64,000 nucleotides of DNA from Megalopta genalis (GCF_051020955.1 NW_027476543.1:62001-126000); one strand, 5' to 3'. Numbered from the stretch's first letter, positions 25,986-40,525 are shown. Notes: a model not told the origin generated them from the sequence alone. Numbers and translations: made by a program.

Positions 25986-26934
25986 CTTGGATTTGAAGCT
26001 AAACCTTCTACAACGCATTGATTTGAAGCTAAATCATGTGTTTCGCTTGGATTTGAAGCTAAATCTTCTACATCGCATTGATTAGCAGCTAAAGCATGTG
26101 TTTCGCATGGAGTTGAAGCTAAACCTTCTACATAGAATTGTTTAGGAGCTTAGTCGTGTGTTTTGCATGGGTTTGAAGCTAACTCGTTTGTTTCCCCTGC
26201 ATTTATAGCTGTATCACTTATATCGCAAGTATTTGGTGCTAAATCATTTGTTTCGCATGGATTTGAAGCTACACCTTCTACATCGCATTTATTTGCAGCT
26301 AAATCATGTGTTTCGCTTGGATTTGAAGCTAAACCTTCTACATCGCATTGATTTGAAGCTAAATCATGTGTGTCGCTTGTATTTGAAGCTAACTCGATTG
26401 TTTCGTCTGCATTGGAAGCTATATCACTTATATTGCAAGTATCTGAAGCTATATCTTTGTGTCGCATGGATTTGAAGCTAAACCTTCTACATCGCATTGA
26501 TTTGCAGCTAAATCATGTGATTCGCTTGGATTTGAAGCTAACTCGTTTGCTTCGGCTGCATTTGAAGCTATATCACTTATATTTCAATTGTTTGAAGCTA
26601 AATCATTTGTTTCGCATGGATTTGAAGCTAAACCTTCTGCACAGGCATTGATTTGCAGCTAAATCATGCGTTTTGCATGGATTTGATGCTAACTCGTTTG
26701 TTTCGCCTGCATTTGAAGCTATATCACTTATATCGCAAGTATCTGAAGCTAAATCAGTTGTGTCGCATGGATTTGAAGCTAAACCTACAACATCGCATTG
26801 ATTTGAAGCTAAATCTTGTGTATGGCATGGATTTGAAGCTAAACCTTCTACATCGAATTGATTCGAAGCTAAATCATGTGTTTCGCATGGATTTGAAGCT
26901 AACTCGTTCGTTGCGCATGCAGTTAAATCTAAAT
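25986..26934. repeat. Transition block resembling 15.0-15.5 kb
   Basis: Positions about 26,260-26,480 resemble 15,040-15,480. They share the GTCGCTTGTATTTGAAGC monomer and the -1 change CTATATCTTTGTGTCGC. From 26,590 the segment resembles the left edge of the window (CTGCACAGGCATTG near 26,638, as near 355). It separates the 1.26-kb HOR from the long GTTGTAGC-rich domain. Confidence 0.72.
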
Positions 26935-29590
26935 AACGTATATCACAAGTATTTGAAGCTAAACCATTTGATTCGCACGGATTTGAAGCTAAGCCTTCTA
27001 CTTCGCATTAATTGGAAGTTAAATCACGTATTTTGCACGGATTTGAAGCTAAACCTTCTACATCGCATTGATTTGAAGCTAAATCGCGTGTTTCGCATGG
27101 ATTTGAAGCTAACTCGTTTGTTTCGCATGAAGTTGTAGCTAAATAATGTACATCACAGGTATTTGTAGCTAATCCATTTGTTTTGCATGGATTTGAAGCT
27201 AAGCCTTCTACTTCGCATTCATTTGAAGCTAAATCATTTGTTTCGCATGGATTTGAATCTAAGCCTTCTACTTCGCATTGATTTGAAGCTAAATCGTTTG
27301 TTTCGCATGGAATTGAAGCTACCTCGTTTGTTCCTCTAGCTTTTGAAGCTGTATCACTTATATCGCAAGTATTTGAAGCTAAATCATATGTGTCGTATGG
27401 ATTTGAAGCAGAACCTTCTACATCGCATTGATTTGAAGCAAAATCTAGTGTATCGCATGGATTTGAAGCTAAACCTTCTACGTCGCAATGATTTGCAGCT
27501 AAATCATTTGTTTCGCATGGATTTGAATCTAAGCCTTGTCCTTCGAATTGATTTGAAGCTAAATCATGTGTTTCGTATGGATTTGAAGCTAAACCTTCTA
27601 CATCGCATTGATTTGAAGCTAAACCTTCTACATTCTATTGATTTGAAGAAAACCTTCTACCTGTTATTGTTTTGAAGCTGAACCTTCTATATCGCATTGA
27701 TTTGCCGCTAAATCATGTGTTTCGCATGGTGTTGAAGCTAACTCGTTCGTTTCGCCTGCAGTTAAATCTACATCACATATATCGCTAGTATTTGAAGCTA
27801 AATCACGTGTATCGCGTGGATTTTGAAGCTAACTCGTTTGATTAGTCTTCATTTGAAGCTATATCACTTACACCCCAAGTGTTTGAATCTATATCATTTG
27901 TTTCGCATGGATTTGAAGCTAATCCTTCTTCATCGCATTGATTTGCAGCTAAATCATGTGTTTCGCATGGATTTGAAGCTAACTCGTCCGTTTCGCCTGT
28001 ATTTGAAGCTAGATCACTTATATCGCAAGTATTTGAAGCTAAATCATGTGTTTCGTTTGGATTTGAAGCTAAACCTTCAACATCGCATTGACTTGCAGCT
28101 AAATCTAGTGTATCGCACGGATATGAATCTAAACCTTATACATCGCATTGATTTGCAGCTAAATCATGTGTTTCGCGTGGATTTGAAGCTAACTCGTTCG
28201 TTTCGCCACCATTTGAACCTATATCACTTATATCGCAAGTATTTGAAGCTAAATCATATGTGCCGCATGGATTTGAAGCTGAACCTTCTACATCACATTG
28301 ATTTGCAGCTAAATCATTTGTTTCGCATGGATGTGAATCTAAGCCTTGGCCTTCGAATTGATTTGAAGCTAAATCATATGTTTCGTATGGATTTGAAGCT
28401 AAACCTTCTACATCGCATTGATTTGAAGCTAAATCATGTGTCTCGCATGGAATTGAAGCTACCTCGTTTGTTCCGACAGCTTTTGAAACTATATCACTTA
28501 TATCGCAAGTATTTGAAGCTAAATCATGTGTATCGCATGGATTTGAAGCTAACTCGTTTGTTTCGCATGCAGTTGTAGCTAAATAATGTATATCACAAGT
28601 ATTTGAAGCTAAACCATTTGATTCGCACGGATTTGAAGCTAAGCCTTCTACTTCGCATTAATTGGAAGTTAAATCACGTATGTTGCACGGATTTGAAGCT
28701 AAACCTTCTACATCGCATTGATTTGAAGCTAAATCGTGTGTTTTGCATGGATTTGAAGCTAACTCGTTTGTTTCGCATGCAGTTGTTGCTAAATAATGTA
28801 TATCACAGGTATTTGTAGCTAATCCATTTGTTTTGCATGGATTTGAAGCTAAGCCTTCTACTTCGCATTCATTTGAAGCTAAATCATTTGTTTCGCATGG
28901 ATTTGAATCTAAGCCTTCTACTTCGCATTGATTTGAAGCTAAATCGTTTGTTTCGCATGGTATTGAAGCTACCTCGTTTGTTCCTCTAGCGTTTGAAGCT
29001 TTATCACTTATATCGCAAGTATTTGAAGCTAAATCATATGTGTCGTATGGATTTGAAGCAGAACCTTCTACATCGCATTGATTTGAAGCTAAATCTAGTG
29101 TATCGCATGGATTTGAAGCCAAACCTTCTACGTCGCAATGATTTGCAGCTAAATCATTTGTTTCGCATGGATTTGAAGCTAACTCGTTCGTTTCGCCACC
29201 ATTTGAACCTATATCACTTATATCGCAAGTATTTGAAGCTAAATCATATGTGCCGCATGGATTTGAAGCTGAACCTTCTACATCACATTGATTTGCAGCT
29301 AAATCATTTGTTTCGCATGGATGTGAATCTAAGCCTTGGCCTTCGAATTGATTTGAAGCTAAATCATATGTTTCGTATGGATTTGAAGCTAAACCTTCTA
29401 CATCGCATTGATTTGAAGCTAAATCATGTGTCTCGCATGGAATTGAAGCTACCTCGTTTGTTCCTACAGCTTTTGAAACTATATCACTTATATCGCAAGT
29501 ATTTGAAGCTAAATCATGTGTATCGCATGGATTTGAAGCTAACTCGTTTGTTTCGCATGCAGTTGTAGCTAAATAATGTATATCACAAGT
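26935..29590. repeat. HOR block with 1,650-bp and 990-bp spacings
   Basis: About 26,935-27,515 matches 28,585-29,165 at 1,650 bp (55 monomers). About 28,190-28,600 matches 29,180-29,590 at 990 bp (33 monomers). The two matches abut near 29,165-29,180, so the second half is a mosaic of two earlier segments. Markers include TTCGCCACCATTTGAACC (28,200 and 29,190) and TTGGCCTTCGAATTG (28,345 and 29,335). Confidence 0.82.
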
Positions 29591-32500
29591 ATTTGTAGCT
29601 AAACCATTTGTTTCGCATGAATTTGAAGCTAAGCCTTCTACTTCGCATTGATATGAAGCTAAATCATGTGTTCCGCATGGATTTGAAGCTAACTCGTTCG
29701 TTTTTCCTGCTTTTGAACCTACTTCATTTATATCGCAAGTATTTGAAGCTAACTCGTTTGTTTCGCATACATTTGATGCCGTCTCCTTTATATTCGCAAG
29801 TATTCGACGCTAAATCATTCGTTTCGCATGGATTTGAAGCTAATCCTTCTTCTAGGAATTGATTTGAAAATAAATCGTGTGATTCGCATGGATTTGAAGC
29901 TAACTCGTTTGTTTTCCTGCTTTGAACCTATTTCATTTATATCGCAAGTATTTGAAGCTAACTCGTCTGTTTCGCATACATTTGAAGCTGTCTCCCTTAT
30001 ATTGGCAAGTATTTGACGCTAAATCATTCGTTTCGCATGGATTTGAAGCTAAGCCTTCTACATCGCATTGATTTGAAGCTAAAGCATGTGTATCGCATGG
30101 ATTTTGCAACTAACTCGTTTGATTCGTCTGCATTTGGAGCTATATCAGTTATATCGCAAGTATCTGATGCTAAATCGTTTGTATGGCATGGATTTGAAGC
30201 TAAACCTTCTATTCGCATTGATTTGAAGCTAAATCATGTGTTTCGCAAGGATTTGAAGCTAACTCGTTTGTTTTGCATGCAGTGAAGCTAGATCTTGTAA
30301 ATCACAAGTATTTGAACCTAAACCATTTGTTTCGCATGGATTCGAAAATCAGCCTTATCTTCGTATTGATTTGAAGCTAAATCATGTATTTCGCATGGAT
30401 TTGCATCTAGCTCATTTGATTTCCCTGCATTTGTAGCAATGTCATGTATAAAACAAGTATTTGCAGCTAATCCATTTGTATCGCATGGATTTGAAGCTAA
30501 CTCGTTTGTTCGCAGGCAGTTGTAGCTAAATAATGTATATCACAGGTATTTGGAGCTAAACCATTTGTTTTGCATGGATTTGAATCTAAGCCTTCTACTT
30601 CGCATTCATTTGAAGTTAAATCATTTGTTTCGCATGGATTTGAATCTAAGCCTTGTCCTTCGAATTGATTTGAAGCTAAATCATTTGTTTCGCATGGAAT
30701 TGAATCTACCTCGTATGTCCCTCCAGCTTTTGAAGCTGTATCACTTATATCGCAAGTATTTGAAGCTAAATCATATGGGTCGTATGGGTTTGAAGCAGAA
30801 CCTTCTACATCGCATTGATTTGAAGCTAATCATATTTTTTTCGCATGGATGTGAAGCTAAACCTTCTACACCGCATTGATTTGCAGCTAAATCATTTGTT
30901 TCGCATGGATTTGAATCTAAGCTTGTCCTTCGAATTGATTTGAAGCTAAATCATGTGTTTCGTATGGATTTGAAGCTAAACCATCTACATCGCATTGACT
31001 TGAAGCTAAACCTTCTACATTCTATTGATTTGAAGCTAAACCTTCTACCTGTTTTGCTTGAAGCTGAACCTTCTATATCGTATTGATTTGCAGCTAAATC
31101 ATGTGTATCGCGTGGATTTGATGCTAACTCGTTCGTTACACATGCAGTTAAATCTAAATAACGTATATTCACAAGTATTTGAAGCTAAACCATTTGATTC
31201 GCATGGATTTGAAGCTAAGCCTTCTAATTCGCATTAATTGGAAGTTAAATCACGTGTTTTGCATGGATTTGAAGCTAAACCTTCTACATCGCATTGATTT
31301 GAAGCTAAATCATGTGTTTCGCATGCAGTTGAAGCTAAATCATGTCTTTCACAAGTATTTGAAGATGAACCATTTGAATCGCATTGATTTGAACCCGACC
31401 CTTCTACTTCGCACTGATTTGCAGCTAAATAATGTGTTTCGCATGGATGTGAAGCTAAACCTTCTACATCGCATTGATTTGCAGCTAAATCATTTGTTTC
31501 GCATGGATTTGAATCTAAGCCTTGTCCTTCGAATTGATTTGAAGCTAAATCATGTGTTTCGTATGGATTTGAAGCTAAACCTTCTACATGGCATTGATTT
31601 GAAGTTAAACCTTCTACATTCTATTGATTTGAAGCTAACCTTCTACCTGTTTTGCTTTGAAGCTGAACCTTCTATATCGTATTGATCTGCAGCTAAATCA
31701 TGTGTATCGCATGGAGTTGAAGCTAACTCGTTCGTTTCGCCTGCATATGAAGCTATATCATTTATATCGCAAGTATTTGAAGCTGAACCATGTGTATCGC
31801 ATGGAGTTTGAAGCTAACTCGTTCGTTTCGCCTGCATATGAAGCTATATCATTTATATCGCAAGTATTTGAAGCTAAATCATTTGTTTCGCATGGATTTG
31901 AAGCTAATCATCTACATCACATTGATTTGAAGCTAAATCAAGTGTTTCGCTTGGATTTGAAGCTAACTCGTTTGTTTCGCATGCAGTTGAAGCTAAATCA
32001 TGTATATCACAAATATTTGAAGCTAAACCATTTGTTTCGCATGGATGTGAAGCTACACCTTCTACTTCGTTTTGATTTGATGCCAAATCATGTTTTTCGC
32101 TTTGAATTGAAGCCAAATCATGTGTTTCGCATGGATTTGAAGCTAACTCTTTTGTTTCGCATCCATTTAAAGCTATATTACTTATATAGCAAGTATCTGA
32201 TGCTAAATCATTTGATTCGCATGGATTTGAAGATAATTCTCCTACATCGCATTAATTTGCAGATAAATCATGTGTTTCGTATATACTTGAAGCTAACTCG
32301 TTTGTTTTGCATGCAGCTGAGGCTATATCACCTATATCCGGAGTGTTTGGAGCTCAATCGTTTGTATGGCATGGATTTGAAGCTAAACCTTCTATGTCGC
32401 ATTGATTTGAAGCTAAACCATGTGTATCGCATGGAGTTAAGCTAACTCGTTCGTTTCGCCTGCATATGAAGCTATATCATTTATATCGCAAGTATTTGAA

Positions 32501-33279
32501 GCTAAATCATTTGTGTCGCATGGATTTGGAGCTAATCCATCTACATCGCATTGATTTGAAGCTAAATCAAGTGTTTCGCTTGGATTTGAAGCTAACTCGT
32601 TTGTTTCGCATGCAGTTGAAGCTAAATCATGTATATCACAAATATTTGAAGCTAAACCATTTGTTTCGCATGGATGTGAAGCTAAGCCCTCTACTTCGCA
32701 TTGATTTAAAGCTAAATCATTTGTTTCTCATGGATTTGAAGCTAACTCGTTTGTTTTGCCTGCATTGAAGCTATATCACATATATCGCAAGTATTTCATT
32801 CCAAAATCATTTGCTTCGCACGGATTTGAATCTAAGCCTTGTCCTTCGAATTGATTTGAAGCTAAATCATGTGTTTCGTATGGATTTGAAGCTAAACCAT
32901 CTACATTGCATTGACTTGAAGCTAAACCTTCTACATTCTATTGATTTGAAGCTAAACCTTCTACCTGTTTTGCTTTGAAGCTGAACCTTCTATATCATAT
33001 TGATTTGCAGCTAAATCATGTGTATCGCGTGGATTTGATGCTAACTCGTTCGTTACGCATGCAGTTAAATCTAAATAACGTATATCACAAGTATTTGTAG
33101 CTAAACCATTTGTTTCGCATGGATTTGAAGCTACGCCTTCTACTTCGCATTGATTTGAAGCTAAATCATTTGTTTCGCATGGAATTGAAGCTACCTCGTA
33201 TGTTCCTCCAGCTTTTGAAGCTGTATCACTTATATCGCAAGTATTTGAAGCTAAATCATATGTGTCGTATGGATTTGAA
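29591..33279. repeat. Irregular block with many small indels
   Basis: The monomers are still all recognisable, but the 30-bp register moves often. Examples are near 29,792 (TATATTCGCAAG), 29,917, 30,219, 30,280, 30,360, 30,516, 30,829, 30,925, 31,055, 31,637, 31,908, 32,437 and 32,766. A near-duplicate pair lies at about 31,700-31,800 and 31,793-31,900 (TCGTTCGTTTCGCCTGCATATGAAGC). An extra local word TCTACATTCTATTG then TCTACCTGTTTTGC appears near 27,630, 31,010, 31,615 and 32,932. Confidence 0.75.
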
Positions 33280-36200
33280 GCAGAACCTTCTACATCGCAT
33301 TGATTTGAAGCTAAATCATTTTTTTCGCATGGATGTGAAGCTAAACCTTCTACATCGCATTGATTTGCAGCTAAATCATTTGTTTCGCATGGATTTGAAT
33401 CTAAGCCTTGTCCATCGAATTGATTTGAAGCTAAATCATGTGTTTCGTATGGATTTGAAGCTAAACCATCTACATCGCATTGACTTGAAGCTAAACCTTC
33501 TACATTCTATTGATTTGAAGCTAAACCTTCTACCTGTTTTGCTTTGAAGCTGAACCTTCTATATCGTATTGATTTGCAGCTAAATCATGTGTATCGCGTG
33601 GATTTGATGCTAACTCGTTCGTTACGCATGCAGTTAAATCTAAATAACGTATATCACAAGTATTTGAAGCCAAACCATTTGATTCGCATGGATTTGAAGC
33701 TAAGCCTTCTACTTGGCATTAATTGGAAGTTAAATCACGTGTTTTGCATGGACTTGAAGCTAAACCTTCTACATCGCATTGATTTGAAGCTAAATCATGT
33801 GTTTCGCATGCAGTTGAAGCTAAATCATGTCTTTCACAAGTATTTGAAGATGAACCATTTGAATCGCATTGATTTGAACCCGAGCCTTCTACTTCGCCCT
33901 GATTTGCAGCTAAATAATGTGTTTCGCATGGATTTGAAGCTAAACCTTCTACATCACATTGAATTGCAGCTAAATCATTTGTTTCGCATGGATGTAAATC
34001 TAAGCCTTGTCCTTCAAATTGATTTGAAGCTAAATCATGTGATTCGTATGGATTTGAAGCTAAACCTTCTACATCGCATTGATTTGAAGCTAAATCATGT
34101 GTCTCGCATGGAATTGAAGCTACCTCGTTTGTTCCTACAGCTTTTGAAGCTATATCACTTATATCGAAAGTATTTGAAGCTAAATCATGTGTATCGCATG
34201 GATTTGAAGCTAACTCGTTTGTTTCGCATGCAGTTGTAGCTAAATAATGTATATCACAAGTATTTGTAGCTAAACCATTTGTTTTGCATGGATTTGAATC
34301 TAAGCCTTGTCCTTCGAATTGATTTGAAGCTAAATCATGTGTTTCGTATGGATTTGAAGCTAAACCTTCTACATCGCATTGATTTTAAGCTAAATCATGT
34401 GTCTCGCATGGAATTGAAGCTACCTCGTTTGTTCCTACAGCTTTTGAAGCTATATCACTTATATCGCAAGTATTTGAAGCTAAATCATATGTGTCGCATG
34501 GATTTGAAGCTGAACCTACTACATCGCATAGATTTGAAGCTAAATCATGTGTATCGCATGGATTTGAAGCTAAGCCTTCTACATCGCATTGATTTGAAGA
34601 TAAATCGTGTGTTTCGCATGGATTTGAAGCTAACTCGTTAGTTTCGCATGCAGTTGTAGCTAAATAATGTACATCACAAGTATTTGTAGCTAAACCATTT
34701 TTTTCGCATGGATTTGTAGCTACGCCTTCTACTTCGCATTCATTTGAAGCTAAATCATTTGTTTCGCATGGATTTGAATCTAAGCCTTGTCCTTCGATTG
34801 ATTTGAAGCTAAATCATGTGTTTCGTATGGATTTGAAGCTAAACCTTCTACTTCGCATTGATTTTAAGCTAAATCATGTGTCTCGCATGGAGTTGAAGCT
34901 ACCTCGTTTGTTCCTACAGCTTTTGAAGCTATATCACTTATATCGCAAGTATTTGAAGCTAAATCATATGTGTCGCATGGATTTGAAGCTGAACCTACTA
35001 CATCGCATTGATTTGAAGCTAAATCTTGTGTATCGCATGGATTTGAAGCTAACTCGTTTGTTTCGCATGCAGTTGTAGCTAAATAATGTATATCACAAGT
35101 ATTTGTAGCTAAACCATTTGTTTTGCATGGATTTGAATCTAAGCCTTGTCCTTCGAATTGATTTGAAGCTAAATCATGTGTTTCGTATGGATTTGAAGCT
35201 AAACCTTCTACATCGCATTGATTTTAAGCTAAATCATGTGTCTCGCATGGAATTGAAGCTACCTCGTTTGTTCCTACAGCTTTTGAAGCTATATCACTTA
35301 TATCGCAAGTATTTGAAGCTAAATCATATGTGTCGCATGGATTTGAAGCTGAACCTACTACATCGCATAGATTTGAAGCTAAATCATGTGTATCACATGG
35401 ATTTCAAGCTAAGCCTTCTACATCGCATTGATTTGAAGATAAATCGTGTGTTTCGCATGGATTTGAAGCTAACTCGTTAGTTTCGCATGCAGTTGTAGCT
35501 AAATAATGTACATCACAAGTATTTGTAGCTAAACCATTTTTTTCGCATGGATTTGTAGCTACGCCTTCTACTTCGCATTCATTTGAAGCTAAATCATTTG
35601 TTTCGCATGGATTTGAATCTAAGCCTTGTCCTTCGATTGATTTGAAGCTAAATCATGTGTTTCGTATGGATTTGAAGCTAAACCTTCTACTTCGCATTGA
35701 TTTTAAGCTAAATCATGTGTCTCGCATGGAGTTGAAGCTACCTCGTTTGTTCCTACAGCTTTTGAAGCTATATCACTTATATCGCAAGTATTTGAAGCTA
35801 AATCATATGTGTCGCATGGATTTGAAGCTGAACCTACTACATCGCATTGATTTGAAGCTAAATCTTGTGTATCGCATGGATTTGAAGCTAAGCCTTCTGC
35901 ATCGCATTGATTTGAAGCTAAATCATGTGTATCGCATGGATTTGAAGCTAACTCGTTCATTTCGCATGCAGTTGTAGCTAAATAATGTATATCACAAGTA
36001 TTTGTAGCTAAACCATTTGTTTTGCATGGATTTAAAGCTTAGCCTTCTACTTCGCTTTGATTTGAAGCTAAATCATTTGTTTCGCATGGAATTGAAGCTA
36101 CCTCGTTTGTTCCTCCTGCATTTGAAGCTATATCACTTATATCGCATGGATTTGAAGCTGAACCAACTACATCGCATTGATTTGAAGCTAAATCATGTGT

Positions 36201-36690
36201 ATCGCATGGATTTGATGCTAACTCGTTTGTTTCGCATGCAGTTGTAGCTTAATAATGTATATCACAAGTATTTGTAGCTAAACCATTTTTATCGCATGGA
36301 TTTGAAGCTACGCCTTCTACTTCGTATTGATTTGAAGCTAAATCATTTGTTTCGCATGGAATTGAAGCTACCTCGTTTGTTCCTCCTGCTTTTGAAGCTA
36401 TATGATTTATATTGCATGGATTTGAAGCTGAACCTACTACATCGCATTGATTTGAAGCTAAATCTTGTGTATCGCATGGATTTGAAGCAATCCATCTACA
36501 TCGCATTGATTTGAAGCTTAATCATGTGTTTCGCATGGATTTGATGTTAACTCGTTAGTTTCGCATGCAGTTGTAGCTAAATAATGTACATCACAAGTAT
36601 TTGTAGCTAAACCATTTTTTTCGCATGGATTTGTAGCTACGCCTTCTACTTCGCATTCATTTGAAGCTAAATCATTTGTTTCGCATGGAT
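33280..36690. repeat. 3.4-kb segment duplicated at 37,265-40,525
   Basis: The two segments align at 3,985 bp up to about 35,640/39,625, then at 3,835 bp from 35,801/39,636, because the right copy lacks exactly 150 bp. By eye the copies are near identical. Shared odd words include CTACCTGTTTTGC, GCCCTGATTTGCAGC and AAATAACGTATATC. The match fades after the TCGATTTATTTGAAGC monomer near 36,713. Confidence 0.87.
34261..35889. repeat. 839-bp tandem HOR pair
   Basis: 34,261-35,050 and 35,100-35,889 align at 839 bp (28 monomers minus one base). The missing base sits at CCTTCGATTGATTTG, where the usual form is CCTTCGAATTGATTTG. The same pair is found again at about 38,246-39,880, with a shorter version at about 43,747-45,000. 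The right copy has CACATGGATTTCAAGC where the left has CGCATGGATTTGAAGC, and this difference is carried into the other pairs. Confidence 0.85.
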
Positions 36691-37264
36691 TTGAATCTAA
36701 GCCTTGTCCTTCGATTTATTTGAAGCTAAATCATGTGTTTCGTATGGATTTGAAGCTAAACCTTCTACTTCGCATTGATTTTAAGCTAAATCATGTGTCT
36801 CGCATGGAGTTGAAGCTACCTCGTTTGTTCCTACAGCTTTTGAAGCTATATCACTTATATCGCAAGTATTTGAAGCTAAATCATATGTGTCGCATGGATT
36901 TGAAGCTGAACCTACTACATCGCATTGATTTGAAGCTAAATCTTGTGTATCGCATGGATTTGAAGCTAAGCCTTCTACATCGCATTGATTTGAAGCTAAA
37001 TCATGTGTATCGCATGGATTTGAAGCTAACTCGTTCATTTCGCATGCAGTTGTAGCTAAATAATGTATATCACAAGTATTTGTAGCTAAACCATTTGTTT
37101 CGCATGAACTTGAAGCTAAGCCTACTACTTCGAATTGATTTGAAGCTAAATCATTTGTTCCGCATGGAATTGAAGCTACCTCGTTTGTTGCTCCAGCTTT
37201 TGAAGCTGTATCACTTATATCGCAAGTATTTGAAGCTAAATCATATAGGTCGTATGAATTTGAA

Positions 37265-40200
37265 CCAGAACCTTCTACATCGCATTGATTTGAAGCTAAA
37301 TCATTTTTTTCGCATGGATGTGAAGCTAAACCTTCTACATCGCATTGATTTGCAGCTAAATCATTTGTTTCGCATGGATTTGAATCTAAGCCTTGTCCAT
37401 CGAATTGATTTGAAGCTAAATCATGTGTTTCGTATGGATTTGAAGCTAAACCATCTACATCGCATTGACTTGAAGCTAAACCTTCTACATTCTATTGATT
37501 TGAAGCTAAACCTTCTACCTGTTTTGCTTTGAAGCTGAACCTTCTATATCGTATTGATTTGCAGCTAAATCATGTGTATCGCGTGGATTTGATGCTAACT
37601 CGTTCGTTACGCATGCAGTTAAATCTAAATAACGTATATCACAAGTATTTGAAGCCAAACCATTTGATTCGCATGGATTTGAAGCTAAGCCTTCTACTTG
37701 GCATTAATTGGAAGTTAAATCACGTGTTTTGCATGGATTTGAAGCTAAACCTTCTACATCGCATTGATTTGAAGCTAAATCATGTGTTTCGCATGCAGTT
37801 GAAGCTAAATCATGTCTTTCACAAGTATTTGAAGATGAACCATTTGAATCGCATTGATTTGAACCCGAGCCTTCTACTTCGCCCTGATTTGCAGCTAAAT
37901 AATGTGTTTCGCATGGATTTGAAGCTAAACCTTCTACATCACATTGAATTGCAGCTAAATCATTTGTTTCGCATGGATGTAAATCTAAGCCTTGTCCTTC
38001 AAATTGATTTGAAGCTAAATCATGTGATTCGTATGGATTTGAAGCTAAACCTTCTACATCGCATTGATTTGAAGCTAAATCATGTGTCTCGCATGGAATT
38101 GAAGCTACCTCGTTTGTTCCTACAGCTTTTGAAGCTATATCACTTATATCGAAAGTATTTGAAGCTAAATCATGTGTATCGCATGGATTTGAAGCTAACT
38201 CGTTTGTTTCGCATGCAGTTGTAGCTAAATAATGTATATCACAAGTATTTGTAGCTAAACCATTTGTTTTGCATGGATTTGAATCTAAGCCTTGTCCTTC
38301 GAATTGATTTGAAGCTAAATCATGTGTTTCGTATGGATTTGAAGCTAAACCTTCTACATCGCATTGATTTTAAGCTAAATCATGTGTCTCGCATGGAATT
38401 GAAGCTACCTCGTTTGTTCCTACAGCTTTTGAAGCTATATCACTTATATCGCAAGTATTTGAAGCTAAATCATATGTGTCGCATGGATTTGAAGCTGAAC
38501 CTACTACATCGCATAGATTTGAAGCTAAATCATGTGTATCGCATGGATTTGAAGCTAAGCCTTCTACATCGCATTGATTTGAAGATAAATCGTGTGTTTC
38601 GCATGGATTTGAAGCTAACTCGTTAGTTTCGCATGCAGTTGTAGCTAAATAATGTACATCACAAGTATTTGTAGCTAAACCATTTTTTTCGCATGGATTT
38701 GTAGCTACGCCTTCTACTTCGCATTCATTTGAAGCTAAATCATTTGTTTCGCATGGATTTGAATCTAAGCCTTGTCCTTCGATTGATTTGAAGCTAAATC
38801 ATGTGTTTCGTATGGATTTGAAGCTAAACCTTCTACTTCGCATTGATTTTAAGCTAAATCATGTGTCTCGCATGGAGTTGAAGCTACCTCGTTTGTTCCT
38901 ACAGCTTTTGAAGCTATATCACTTATATCGCAAGTATTTGAAGCTAAATCATATGTGTCGCATGGATTTGAAGCTGAACCTACTACATCGCATTGATTTG
39001 AAGCTAAATCTTGTGTATCGCATGGATTTGAAGCTAACTCGTTTGTTTCGCATGCAGTTGTAGCTAAATAATGTATATCACAAGTATTTGTAGCTAAACC
39101 ATTTGTTTTGCATGGATTTGAATCTAAGCCTTGTCCTTCGAATTGATTTGAAGCTAAATCATGTGTTTCGTATGGATTTGAAGCTAAACCTTCTACATCG
39201 CATTGATTTTAAGCTAAATCATGTGTCTCGCATGGAATTGAAGCTACCTCGTTTGTTCCTACAGCTTTTGAAGCTATATCACTTATATCGCAAGTATTTG
39301 AAGCTAAATCATATGTGTCGCATGGATTTGAAGCTGAACCTACTACATCGCATAGATTTGAAGCTAAATCATGTGTATCACATGGATTTCAAGCTAAGCC
39401 TTCTACATCGCATTGATTTGAAGATAAATCGTGTGTTTCGCATGGATTTGAAGCTAACTCGTTAGTTTCGCATGCAGTTGTAGCTAAATAATGTACATCA
39501 CAAGTATTTGTAGCTAAACCATTTTTTTCGCATGGATTTGTAGCTACCCCTTCTACTTCGCATTCATTTGAAGCTAAATCATTTGTTTCGCATGGATTTG
39601 AATCTAAGCCTTGTCCTTCGATTGATTTGAAGCTAAATCATATGTGTCGCATGGATTTGAAGCTGAACCTACTACATCGCATTGATTTGAAGCTAAATCT
39701 TGTGTATCGCATGGATTTGAAGCTAAGCCTTCTGCATCGCATTGATTTGAAGCTAAATCATGTGTATCGCATGGATTTGAAGCTAACTCGTTCATTTCGC
39801 ATGCAGTTGTAGCTAAATAATGTATATCACAAGTATTTGTAGCTAAACCATTTGTTTTGCATGGATTTAAAGCTTAGCCTTCTACTTCGCTTTGATTTGA
39901 AGCTAAATCATTTGTTTCGCATGGAATTGAAGCTACCTCGTTTGTTCCTCCTGCATTTGAAGCTATATCACTTATATCGCATGGATTTGAAGCTGAACCA
40001 ACTACATCGCATTGATTTGAAGCTAAATCATGTGTATCGCATGGATTTGATGCTAACTCGTTTGTTTCGCATGCAGTTGTAGCTTAATAATGTATATCAC
40101 AAGTATTTGTAGCTAAACCATTCTTATCGCATGGATTTGAAGCTACGCCTTCTACTTCGTATTGATTTGAAGCTAAATCATTTGTTTCGCATGGAATTGA

Positions 40201-40525
40201 AGCTACCTCGTTTGTTCCTCCTGCTTTTGAAGCTATATGATTTATATTGCATGGATTTGAAGCTGAACCTACTACATCGCATTGATTTGAAGCTAAATCT
40301 TGTGTATCGCATGGATTTGAAGCAAACCATCTACATCGCATTGATTTGAAGCTTAATCATGTGTTTCGCATGGATTTGATGTTAACTCGTTAGTTTCGCA
40401 TGCAGTTGTAGCTAAATAATGTACATCACAAGTATTTGTAGCTAAACCATTTTTTTCGCATGGATTTGTAGCTACGCCTTCTACTTCGCATTCATTTGAA
40501 GCTAAATCATTTGTTTCGCATGGAT
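37265..40525. repeat. Second copy of the 33,280-36,690 segment
   Basis: This is the right-hand partner of the 3,985/3,835-bp duplication. The 150-bp deletion near 39,636 removes a GCATTGATTTTAAGC to GCAAGTATTTG stretch, one superunit, without changing register. The few differences seen include CCCCTTC against CGCCTTC (39,547 region) and AGCAAACC against AGCAATCC (40,322 region). Confidence 0.85.

Noticed and set aside
27601..27690. Insertion of a foreign element at TACATTCTATTG and TACCTGTTATTG
   Set aside because: The words are unusual but flanked by normal monomers at near-normal spacing, with no terminal repeats or target-site duplication.
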